Assembly (NCBI GenBank): GCA_030549495.1
Contig: JAUIRK010000916.1
Location: 471,501 to 535,500 of the forward strand
Direction of reading: 5' to 3'
Length of the DNA stretch: 64,000 nt
Origin: Nectonema munidae
Lineage: Eukaryota; Nematomorpha; Nectonematoida; Nectonematidae
This document shows positions 46,293 through 56,272 of this stretch, one piece after another. Made by a program: the position numbers and the translations under genes. The notes beneath the pieces were generated by a model, which saw only the letters and a list, made by a program, of their open reading frames with translations, did not search any database and was not told where the DNA came from. Within the stretch, counting starts at the first letter, position 1. Every line of letters starts with the position of its first letter.

Positions 46293-46744
46293 TATACAAA
46301 ATTCAACTACATCATTTACTAGTAATATTTTATACTAAGCAGAAAAATAGAACATAAAAATTTTGATTACCTTCAATGAAAAACTTTATGCTACAATTGT
46401 GAAAATAATTCATTCCATGGAAAATTTCGTTTAAAAAGATAATGTTAGATAGAATTTGATTGAAATAAAGTTATTTGAAATTACGGCAAAAAATAAAGAA
46501 ATTGAGAATTTATTTCGATATTTCAAATAATTCCGCTAATACCCGTTTAGTGCGAAAATGTTTTTTCAGTTGTTGGACTTTTTTCACAAAATTAAGGTTA
46601 ATGGCAAATGCAATTATTTATTGTTTAGTTCTACAAAGGTTTAAAATGAAGAAAAGTTAGTTTTTATGTTTTTTTTGTTTTCAACTAATGATTTTTTTTA
46701 TATTTTTTCAAGTTTATAAAAAATTATAATTATTTGATATTCAG
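46293..46744. other. AT-rich DNA
   Basis: Nothing recognised. The 61-codon frame 46475-46660 lacks support. Confidence 0.45.
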
Positions 46745-47248
46745 CAATATTATTATTATTATTATTTAATAAAAAAAAAAAGAGGGAAGAATAAGAATAA
46801 TAACACAGCATGGTGGATCAAACCAAATAGGTTATTGTCACACCTATAAAAAAATAGGAACACTATACTAAATTCATATTTACAACAGGACTTAAAAATG
46901 ATATAAAAAATTGGAGAAAAAATCCAGATAATAATTATAAAGGCAAAAAAAGAAGTGAGGAACAGTTATATAATAGGATAAAAAAAACTCCAAAACGTAT
47001 AATTTTAAAATCAATATAGGAGAAAGACAATTTTCAAACATGTTCACAAAGCATATAATTTTCAAAATATATATATATATATACATACGTAAAAAAAGAG
47101 AGAAGAAAGCAAATATCAATTATTGCTGATAGAGAAGCGATGAACTGGCGAAAAATTGATGCTGGATGTAGAGATGCATTGTGGTTGGAAGGGGAATATG
47201 AAAAAGAATTACCTAAAAAAAATACAAAAGAGCACGAGTACCAAAATC

Positions 47249-50144
47249 TCAAAGATATAAAATATAGTATGGGTAATAAATATACTCAAAGACACTAACG
47301 AGTTGAAATAAAAATTTTTTACATTTACGTTTGAAACTACAAGAGTTTTTCAGAAGCCTAATACAAATGGGAAGGCTATTCCAGGTTTTTATGGACTTTT
47401 TAATAAAAAATTTATTACTTTTGGCAAATTTGTATCTTATATTTGTTAAATTGTGTTTGTTGCGTAAGTTATGATGATGAAACTGCCGATTTTCACAATA
47501 ATTAAAATTAATTTCATGTTTTAGATTTATACATTTATGAACAAAAAGGGATAATTGAATTTGTCTAATTTGTAAAAGATTCGGGATTTTATATAAACTA
47601 CGTATATACTCAGCATCCCTATTGAATAGAACTTTCAAAGCCCTGTCTTGTTTTTTCTGTAATGTTGTGAGTTTGGACACGTTAGATGAAGACCCAATAA
47701 AGTTAGAGTAAAGAATCTTAGAATGAAAAAGGGCATAATAAATATTTATTTTGGTCTTAGTATCAAGAAGATTTTTAATTTTGAACAACATGCCAAGTGC
47801 TATTGAGGTACCTTTTAAAACATTATTGAAATGATTTGAAAAACTAAGATTAAAATCTATAGTTACTCCTAAATAATTATAAGTATTCGTCTTCTGAAGA
47901 TAGTTTTCTCCAATTTTTAAAAAAAGACAAATATTTTTGTTAAACTTACTGAAAATCATATATTTGGACTTTGATACATTTATATATAGCTCATTAGTGC
48001 AACACCAATTATAAAATTCAGAGAGAAACTTATTAATAATATATTGATCTAAAAAAAGATTTTTACTTCGATACAAAATAGTGCAATCATCAGCGTACAA
48101 ATAAAGAGTAAAATCAGAATTTTGAAGAGAAAAAATATCATTAACATAAAGAATAAATAAAAGTGGGCCAAGGATAGAGCCTTGTGGCACACCCTTATTT
48201 AATTTAGAATACTTAGACGCACTGTTATTTACAAAAACATATTGTTGACGATTGGAAAGGTAACTTTTTAAAAGTTCTAAAAATTTATCTCTAAAACCAT
48301 ATCTATGTAGTTTAGCTAGTAGGTATTCATAATTTATACTATCAAAAGCTTTTGAAAAATCTATATAAATAACACACGATTCCAAACCATTGTCCAAGGT
48401 CTCTAAATTATAATTTACTAAATTTCCAACAGCTAAATCAGTCGACATACCAGGCCGGAAACCAAACTGTCTTGAATTGATAATATCAAATTTATTTAAA
48501 TACTTTATCATCCGGTTAAAAATAATTTTTTTCGAAGATTTTGCCTATAAAAGGAAGGAGGCTAACGGGTCTATAATTACTTGGATAGCATTTATTACCT
48601 GATTTAAAGACTGGAATTACTTTGGCGATTTTTAAACTGATTCGATTACAACTTTCAAGAAAAATTTTGTTAAAAAGTAAACAAATATTTTTAGATAAGA
48701 AACTTATAAAAATCATACCGATTTTATTAGAAATATTGTCCCAACCAGCAGAAGAAGATGAATTAAAAGAAGTAGCTGTAATTACAATATCATCAACAGA
48801 AATTTCATCAAAAAAGAAGGAATTCATAACTGGGGAGATATTAAAGCTGGGAAAATGATGACAATTAGATTGATAGGAAAAAGAAGAGAAAAAATTATTA
48901 AAATCGTTTGGCTTCAATGGGATTAGCATATTACGTTTACGCCCAAGTAAATTGTTTATAACTTTCCATGAATCATTTACATTATTCCGTAAAATTGAAA
49001 ACTTTGTACGGTAAAACTCATTTTTTAAAAACCTTACTTTTTTATTATATTTACTTCTAATTGACTTGTATAAATTCCACGTTTCAAGGGTTCTGTTTTT
49101 CAAGAATTTATGAAACAGCATATCTTTGACTTTCTTAATACTATTAAGTTCACTCGTATACCACGTATTTACTTTATGGGATGGATAGGTTCTTTTTACC
49201 AAAGGAAAGCTTATATCAATTATTTTAGTAATTTTTTTTATCATTTCATCATAATACTCATTTGCACCTTTATTAATGTCAATGAGCCAATCTTCTATAT
49301 ACAAGTTTGAATAAAAATTCTTAAAATTTTTGTTATTATATATTCTGCAGTATTCATTATTTAAATTAAAGTGATTGACATTTTTAAAGTAATTTTTGCA
49401 CACAATAAAATTGGGAAGATGGTCAGAGATATCCAAAGCTATGTTACCTGAAATACTACCAGCACAACTAAAATTAGAAAAAATATTATCAATGCAGCTT
49501 GAAGTTGATTTACCAAAACGAGTTGGACCTAAAATGCAGGGATAAAAACTTTTTTCATACATTAAATTGTAAAAATTAGAAACATTTCTGCAAATATCAA
49601 ACTTGTTCAAATCTAAATTAAAGTCTCCTAAAATGAAAGTATTTTTCTTAGCATCGGTGTTTAAAAATAATGTTTCTAATTCTAATAAAAATAGCTTGCA
49701 GTCCAGACAAGGAGGTCTGTAGATTATAATAATTCTAAAATTTGAAACATCAACAATCATGACTTCAAAAGAAGTGAAAGTAAGATTATTACAAACTAGA
49801 TTGAATGTATACATATTATCAACGTAAAGACCTAACCCACCACATCTACCTTGCTTACGCTCAGAACAAATAAAGTTATATCCATCTATATCATTGTTAC
49901 ATCTAGGTTTCCATATTTCCGAAAGGGCAAATATGTCAATTTTAGAAGAACCTATTTCATCAATCAATAATTTAATATCATCATAATTTTTGTCAAAGCT
50001 ACGACAATTAAGATGGAAGACTGAAAGATCACATGAAGACGCTCCATTTTTATGAGAATATAAGAAATTTTTAAGGCTATCAATAGTAAAAAAGTTAAAA
50101 TCAATGTTGGAAAAAACCGAGCAATTGGCAAAAAAAGTATTCAT
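47249..50144 (-). CDS. LINE ORF2: APE endonuclease and reverse transcriptase, one frameshift
   Basis: The likely start is the Met at 50142-50144 (MNTFFANCSVF); codons further upstream in the same frame overlie ORF1 and look unlike protein. Endonuclease: VFHLNCRSF, IFALSEIWK (catalytic Glu), IIYRPPCLDC, FILGDFNLDLNKF, SCIDNIFSN and SDHLPNFIV, so the expected active-site residues are all visible. Reverse transcriptase: SNYRPVSLLPFIGKIFEK, CVIYIDFSKAFDSI (Asp), NKGVPQGSILGPLLFILYVN, LYLYADDCTILY (Asp pair) and YLGVTIDF. A C-terminal region with HHHNLRNKHNL and IKTWNSLPICI follows. There is no RNase H domain. The only break is a one-base difference in a seven-base homopolymer (48526-48532) between the fingers and the palm. 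That could be genuine or a consensus error. Either way this copy is nearly complete. Confidence 0.92.
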
Positions 50145-50490
50145 TATTGGCATTCGATGTATAATCATTATAACTATAATTTGTATTATTTTTAACAAAA
50201 TTATATTGACTTTTTCGAATGGGACATATAGCATCAAAAGAATTATGATTAAAACAGCTGATTTTTTTAAGGATACAGTTGGTACATTTGTACATGTCTT
50301 TATTAGACATATCAGGGCACACACTTGATAGATGAGAACCAGAGCAAAACTTACACGTTGGTGAATTGGAAGATTTACAAGATGTGGAGTTATGACCATA
50401 TTTACAACAAATATTACATTGTTTGAAAGAAAAAAAGTCTATAACATGATGACATTTATACCCAATGAACAAAAATTTTAAATTTAACAA
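50101..50490 (-). CDS. LINE ORF1, C-terminal zinc-knuckle region (partial)
   Basis: ORF1 proteins bind and package the LINE RNA. This fragment has three Cys/His clusters: CNICCKYGHNSTSC (CCHC knuckle), CKFCSGSHLSSVC and CTNCILKKISCFNHNSFDAIC. It then ends in a Tyr/Asn-rich tail, with its stop about 44 bases inside the start of ORF2. The overlap suggests coupled or reinitiated translation of ORF2. The N-terminal part of ORF1 is missing, so the insertion is 5'-truncated. The same cluster order is seen in the fragment at 11082-11294. Confidence 0.82.
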   Translation of the reverse strand: MLNLKFLFIGYKCHHVIDFFSFKQCNICCKYGHNSTSCKSSNSPTCKFCSGSHLSSVCPDMSNKDMYKCTNCILKKISCFNHNSFDAICPIRKSQYNFVKNNTNYSYNDYTSNANNEYFFCQLLGFFQH

Positions 50491-50500
50491 ATATTTATAA

Positions 50501-51884
50501 ATAATAAAGATGTTTCAGGGCTAATTAAAAGTTAAGTAAATTATTAAGCCTTTTTAACAATCACGAAAAAGCGCATCGTAAAGAGTATGTGTAAGAAGAT
50601 TGTACTTATAGTGTAGCTTAGAATTTTATATATATTCAATTATTCGTTAAATAATATTAAATTATTTTTTTAAAATATAAAATTGATGGTTGTTGATCTA
50701 AATTAATTTCTGCAATCTGTTTGAAGTTAAAATATTCTTACTTAAAGGAGAATTTTCAAACAAAACAAGATTTTTCAAAACTGAAATTTCAATATTTACT
50801 TATTTAACTAAGTTGATTAAAGTAGCACTTAGTAATAAAAAATACAGATATAATTGAAAATTATGCGGTGAAAGATTTCGATCTTTTATGCATTAAAATG
50901 AGCAATGATACGTCAGAAAACCAAACCAAAACGTCTCAAAATCAAAATTGAATTTGTAAATTTATTTATGATATATATTGAAATATGTTAGAGTTTATTT
51001 CCATTTGTAGTATATGAATTTATCAATTCCTTCTTATTAACGTATCAATTACCGACTTATTTTATTATCAAATTTTAATTGGCTTTTTAATAACCTTGTT
51101 TTTCTTTCCATATCTCAATTCAAGGAAAATTTTCATATTGTGCTTTCTATTTTCTCTTTCTCAATAAATAGAATATCTGTTATATAGTTCATATTTGCTA
51201 TCTTAAAATGAAACTGTTTAAGAAGAGAAAAGGTTTTAAAACTTTTTTTAATTTTAGGACCTTTTGGTTCTGAAATTTTGACCAGGCACTGCATAATCAT
51301 CGTGCCACATTGACTTGTGAACGTGGCGCCAGTTTAGAGATTCGAATCCATGCCTCCTTCCTTCATCAAAGTGAAGAAAAGTTTTGCAGGGATAGGCAGC
51401 ACCCGTCTCTAGTATTTAATTCAGATATCACAGACAGGTATTAGGAGTAAACTGGAATATGACATTTAAAGAAAGTAAACTTGGCAAGCGCAACTTCAAT
51501 GCAAGAAATCATCTTCTTTCTATTTTACATAGAAGGGGTGGTGTTTATAACTAGAAAAGAGTATGAACGTGACTTACATTTGTTTACTTTCAAAGCACGT
51601 TTCCTGTCTTTGCCTTGCACAAACTAATTTTCTAACATATTACCTTCATAAATTTGTCTAGACACCTTTCCTGAACAGCATACACTGAGAAGTGAATCGT
51701 TACATTTATCCTAACATGAATGAAAGGATAGAAGAAAGAATTTTGCAAGTGCAAAAGCACCCAACGTGATGCAACAACAAAGCAAGCAGATTTGGAGTTC
51801 CAGATTTTAAAATCAGATAACCGAAACAAATATTATCTTCAAAAAAGTCTTGAACCAATCAATTTCCTTGACCTTATTCATGAT
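50501..51884. other. AT-rich DNA with one tRNA-like B box
   Basis: No gene. Near 51325-51350 the sequence AGAGATTCGAATCCATGCC resembles a T arm with a B box, with GCACTGCATAATCATCGTGC-like pairing upstream. It may be a decayed SINE head, but the match is weak. The 65-codon frame at 51632-51829 is unsupported. Confidence 0.4.
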
Positions 51885-52749
51885 GGGCTATTTTTATTTC
51901 CTCGGTGACGGGAGGCTATTTTATCCCCTCTTTTTTTCTTAAAATATTCACTATTTTTACAAAATTCTGGCTTGAACCTACTAAATAATTGATTGCGAGT
52001 TTGATGGTATCATTTTTTCAAGAAAAAGAATGAAATCTGTCAATTAATGCCAAATATATTATAATTCAACATTTTTTGCCTTAATGTTATGTGAATTTAT
52101 TTAACTAAATTTTTGTCACTAATTAACCCAACATATTTCACCTGTCAGCGTTCACAAGTGACTTAATGCCAAACACTTTTTCCATCATTTTTGAATAAAC
52201 TTATCCATACACAGCAAATCAAATATACTCAATTTGATCCATAAAATACTTTTGTCGCTCTTGATTTAAATTATGGTTATTGTTTAACTTTGGTTATTAG
52301 TTCTCAGATATTTTTGTATCATTTTTGTACAATTTTTGTCTCATTTAGCAAATCGGGCTTTCTCTATTTCATCATGACATTTCTTGTCAATATATACACA
52401 GGTAATCAACACTACATTTCAATTTGGCTAAAATTGTTATATATTTAGTTAATTCGACACTATTGATTTTTATATATTTAAGCCCAATCGATAAATTAAT
52501 TTTCTTTCTTGATATAATAATGATTTTATCAATCTCATAAATAGGGACGGGACCAAATTTCTACTCAAAACGACATGAAATCCTTTTTGATAAAGCTCAT
52601 AAAATTAAAATTTATATTTATTGCTCCTGAAATTTCCCAATAATAACCCTATAGATGCGGTATATATAATAATATATTTAAACATAGTCAGCAATAAAAT
52701 TTTCAAAAAATTATTGTAAAATGACATGGTGAAAAATATTACTGTGTGA

Positions 52750-53479
52750 CTCTAACTCAGTGGTTCTTAACCTTGGGTCGCGAACAAAATTTGGGTCCCC
52801 TGGCGATTTTTTTGGGTCGCCAAGGGCCAATGAGAAAAAGGGGAAGATAAAAAAAATCTTGAAATAACAAAAATAAAACTTAATTATAAAAATGAATACG
52901 GTCAGAAATCCATTTGATGTGAAAATTGAAGATCTACCTCAGGAAATTTCTGATATCTACCAATTAGAAGAGCAACTAATTGAAATAAAAATGACAAAGC
53001 TCTTGAATGTGATTTTTAAACAGAAACTTTGAGTGCTTTCTGGACATAGATTTATAAAGAAAAAGAAGTGGTGGGGTTTTTAAGACACTTAATGTCTTTC
53101 TTCCTTTCCCAACAACGTATTTGTGTTAGACTGGTTTTTCAACTCTTATGGCTGTTAAAAATAAATATCGAAACCGTTTATCACGGGAGCACGACATGCG
53201 ATGTTGTCTGTCAACAATAAAACAACCTTTTGAAGAGCTTTCAAGAAAATTTCAAAAGCAACGTTTTCATTAATTGTAACTTCTTTGTCAAATTAAAACA
53301 TTGTAATAAATAACGTTTCTTTTGTAAACCAAAAAAAGCATTTTGATTTTTTAAAAAAGTTAGATAAATATTATTTTTTATTATCCGTCTTATTTGTTTA
53401 CATGTTGGGTCGCGAGTGTTTGTGTCGTACGTAAAATGGGTCAGCAAATGAAAAAGGTTAAGAACCGCTGAGTCTAACT
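52750..53479 (+). mobile_element. hAT remnant (ZBED5/SCAND3-like transposase tail), nested
   Basis: Terminal inverted repeats CAGTGGTTCTTAACCTT (52758-52774) and AAGGTTAAGAACCGCTG (53454-53470) differ at one position and are of the well-known Charlie-like hAT form. TCTAACT flanks both sides (52751-52757 and 53473-53479), which fits a slightly altered 8-bp duplication. Inside, plus-strand codons read MNTVRNPFDVKIEDLPQEIS at 52892 and, in another frame, LPFPTTYLC, TGFSTLMAVKNKYRNRL and EHDMRCCLSTI, the C-terminal end of a ZBED5/SCAND3-like hAT transposase. The frame is broken by stops and a shift and most of the gene is deleted, so the element is non-autonomous. Confidence 0.9.
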
Positions 53480-53529
53480 AAACCGAAAACTTTAGTCTTG
53501 TTCCTTAGTTTTATTCTTATTCCTTAGTT

Positions 53530-54050
53530 TATCCTCATCTTTGTTTACTAATAAAATAGACAGCTTTGAAGTATATATTCCAGTAGGACTTCCATTCTTT
53601 TGCTTACAATTTCTCTATCTGCTTGAAGTCTGTACTTCATTTCTCCTATACTCTACATGGTATCTAATTTTACTTTTCATTCTAAACTGGTCCTTTCTTC
53701 AGAAATTCATTTTGAGCAATCTATGTTTGAAAAAACCTTTCTCAGAGACCTCAGAATTAAAACTATTTTAGAGCTTTTATATTGAAGAGAATCTCTTTGT
53801 TGATCTTGGGTTTTTTTTATCAATATCATGTGTTGTAGTATCAGGTGATATGAAGCGATATTACTCTGGATATTTGCAACTAAATCTTTTACAAATTTCG
53901 TTTTCTTCATGAAATCATTCATGATCATGTTTTTAATTACAAAAAGTTTTCCACCTTTATCATCTAAAACAGCAATTATCAACGTGATATAGGTGGACCA
54001 ATAGTAGTCCACATACCATCTTTGGTGATCCATCTAGAATTCGTTGCCAT
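53530..54050 (-). pseudogene. Unidentified coding relic (best-preserved piece)
   Basis: The minus frame 53707-54033 is open for 108 codons (LDDKGGKLFVIKNMIMNDFM, then SNIASYHLILQHM). Further downstream another frame at 53545-53640 reads YRLQADREIVSKRMEVLLEY before a stop. Corresponding motifs recur in the plus strand at 63001-63400 (SSYQLILQQMIPEK and IKILLRL) and, broken, in the cores of TTAA elements A and B (RADNEFVAKKMEVL). The protein would be basic and helical. I see no catalytic motif, membrane span or zinc site and cannot name the family. The agreement of four loci in order and reading direction is the evidence for coding. Confidence 0.55.
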
Positions 54051-55648
54051 AAAAAAATAGGTTGAAATTTCCCATAAACAAAAGCTAACGATCTAAACAT
54101 CTGACACAAATGACTAGATAACTTAGGTCAAGAAGAGAGGGAAAATTATCTTTCTAGAGAGGGAATTGATATTGATTAACAGTTTTGATAGATTTTTAAC
54201 AGTTAAATAAAATTTTACAAAAAATAAATGACACAATCGAAATTACAACCATTTATTTAGTCAAAAACTTTATTTTAATCCTTTATTTAGGAATCAAAAT
54301 TAGCCGGTCACGAATAGCGTTTACTAAATATGTTTTAGCTACATTAAAATGAAATATCGCTTCTGTGTGTTATATATTGATAAAAATCCCATAATGATGA
54401 AATAGAAAAAGGTGGATTTGCTAAATGGAAAGAAATTTATTCAAAAATTATAAAAAAATATCTGGCTACAAATTAACCAAAGTTAAACAGTGACAAAAAT
54501 ATTTTGAGAATCAAATTGAGCATGCTTGATTTTCTGTGTATGGATAAGTCACATATTAGGAATGAGAGCATTATGTTACCTGTGAAAGTTAATTTACTGA
54601 CAGGTAAAATATTTGGGGGGAATTAATCATGAAAAGTTGGTTTATTTAAATAAATTAAGAGAATATTAAACCAAAAAAATTGTGTAATTATAATATATTT
54701 TATTTAGCATTGATTGACAGGTTGAGTGGTTTTCATAAAAATATATAACGCAATAAATATTTTTACAATAAATTATTTAGTGGTTTTTGGAGAGAATTTT
54801 CTAATAATTTTAATATATCAAGAAAAAAAGGGAGGCAAAATAGCCATCCGTTTCTGAGGAAATGAAAATAGCCCGTCAAGAATAGGAAGATACAGCTAGC
54901 GATTATAAGAAAAGAAACGAAATTTTTAAGGAAATTAAAAAGCCAATTATAAAGAATAGATGTTTTATTTGCACTCTACCGCAGATATTGCGTAATATTG
55001 CACCCATATTGGATCATTTGCCATTTTTGGCAAAAAAAAATAAATAAGTTTATCTTTGAATTGAGTACTATTTTTTTCTTTTATTGCTTTTCAGGCCTAA
55101 TTTGTTCTTTCTAGTTTTTTTAATGGCTAAAAAAAATGAAATATGACAACTCAAACTTGAAATTTCGTTTTACTGCATTAACGTTTGTTGGGGAAGAGGA
55201 ACATAAGTGTCCTACACTGTAAAAAATGTGTTTAGATTCTAAACATAATTCTAAACACATTTTTTGTCCTCACTTTATTTACACGTTTAAACCTAACGCG
55301 TTTAGTAAAAGCATAGTGTTTAGTTCAAATGTGCTTAAATCACTCAAATCCACAATGTACGTTTTTTTAGATCAATGTATGAATATTTAAATTAAAATTT
55401 TTTTGCATATGTTTAAACAAAACTGAAAAACAAAACTATAACTGATACAAGTTGTATTCAGTTACCTTGTCGATGAAAACACCCCAAAGTACCTTTACCT
55501 TTACCTTTATTAAAAAATATCAGCCTATAAATACGCAAAATAATGAATAGTAAATTTTATCATAAAATTTAAAACATATAGAAGCAAAATACAATAAAAT
55601 TTCCTTTTGAAAATTTATTTATGAAAGTCAAAAATTATAAAAAAACAT

Positions 55649-56193
55649 TCAATCCAATTTTATTGATTCTTCAAATTTCCTATAAAAGTTTACAAATTTG
55701 GAACATTTAAAAAAGGGATAGTCGTCTTTGAGGATTTCGAGTTGCAAAAGTCCCAAAACTTGATAAGACTTCGGATAAATTAGATCAAAAACGTAGTATG
55801 CCATTAATAAATAATTTATAGCCTCCATTACACTTTTTCCACAAAAAATTTTAAGACCATCACCAACTAAATAAATTTCTTTTATCTGCCTGTTCTCACA
55901 AAGAAAAAATAGCTTGGGCGAACTTCCTTGAACGCACGGAATATTTTCAATTGAGTTCTAAAAAGTTAGTTTTTAAATTAGTCATAAAGAAACAAAAGTT
56001 TACTTGATATTCTGAAAAAATTCGTCTTCTTTGCTTTTATATTGAAGGCACTTTTCAAGTTGCTTAAGTAACTTGTATAATTGATAATCGTCATCGGGGA
56101 AATATTCCTAGAAAAGTAAAATATAGAAAAAAAACCAATTAAAAGTTTATACCTTTTCGTCTATGGCTTTTTCAGTTTTTATTAGAAAATTCT
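55649..56193 (-). CDS. Spliced second gene of the EnSpm element, unknown function
   Basis: Three exons can be proposed on the minus strand: 56193-56153, 56107-56004 and 55957-55649. The introns of 45 and 46 bp have GT...AG borders (GTATAA...TTTCTAG and GTAAAC...TTTTTAG). The last exon is open for 102 codons to a TGA: CVQGSSPKLFFLCENRQIKE, then YLVGDGLKIFCGKSVMEAIN and AYYVFDLIYPKSYQVLGLLQ. The middle exon reads YFPDDDYQLYKLLKQLEKCL. A six-A run on the plus strand (56015-56020) puts exon 2 one base out of phase with exon 3, so there is a frameshift or a consensus error there. More 5' exons may exist. The protein is probably cytoplasmic or nuclear, with no signal peptide or catalytic motif visible. 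I do not recognise the family; its position beside the transposase suggests an accessory protein of the transposon. Confidence 0.6.
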
Positions 56194-56272
56194 CTGTGTT
56201 AGATTATTAGTTCCAGCAAAAATCTATGTTAGTTAGCATTACAAAAAGTAAATTGTTTACAGTTGTAGATAA

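Larger units (their letters stand above)
46745..50500 (-). mobile_element. Jockey/I-like LINE, nearly intact ORF2, 5'-truncated in ORF1
   Basis: On the minus strand: the C-terminal end of ORF1 (50101-50490), ORF2 (47249-50144), about 500 bp of 3' UTR and an (AAT)n tail at about 46748-46772. Only one frame break is seen in ORF2, so this is among the youngest elements of the window. Target duplications could not be fixed. Confidence 0.88.
51885..54874. mobile_element. Long inverted-repeat element (~3 kb) related to the TTAA elements
   Basis: The left arm begins GGGCTATTTTTATTTCCTC at 51885 and the right arm ends GAAATGAAAATAGCCC at 54874. The arms are diverged inverted copies for several hundred bp: ACTTATCCATACACAGCAAA near 52189 matches TTTCTGTGTATGGATAAGTC near 54532 in inverse. 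Between the arms lie a nested hAT remnant (52758-53470) and a coding relic (53530-54050). Just outside the right arm, 54890-54965 resembles the right end of the TTAA elements (CAGCTAGCGATT), so the true right edge may be further out. Superfamily undetermined. Confidence 0.65.

Noticed and set aside
45925-46357. Gly/Phe/Pro-rich frames of 60-124 codons on both strands
   Set aside because: They are three registers of the same G/T-run block and have no protein-like composition.
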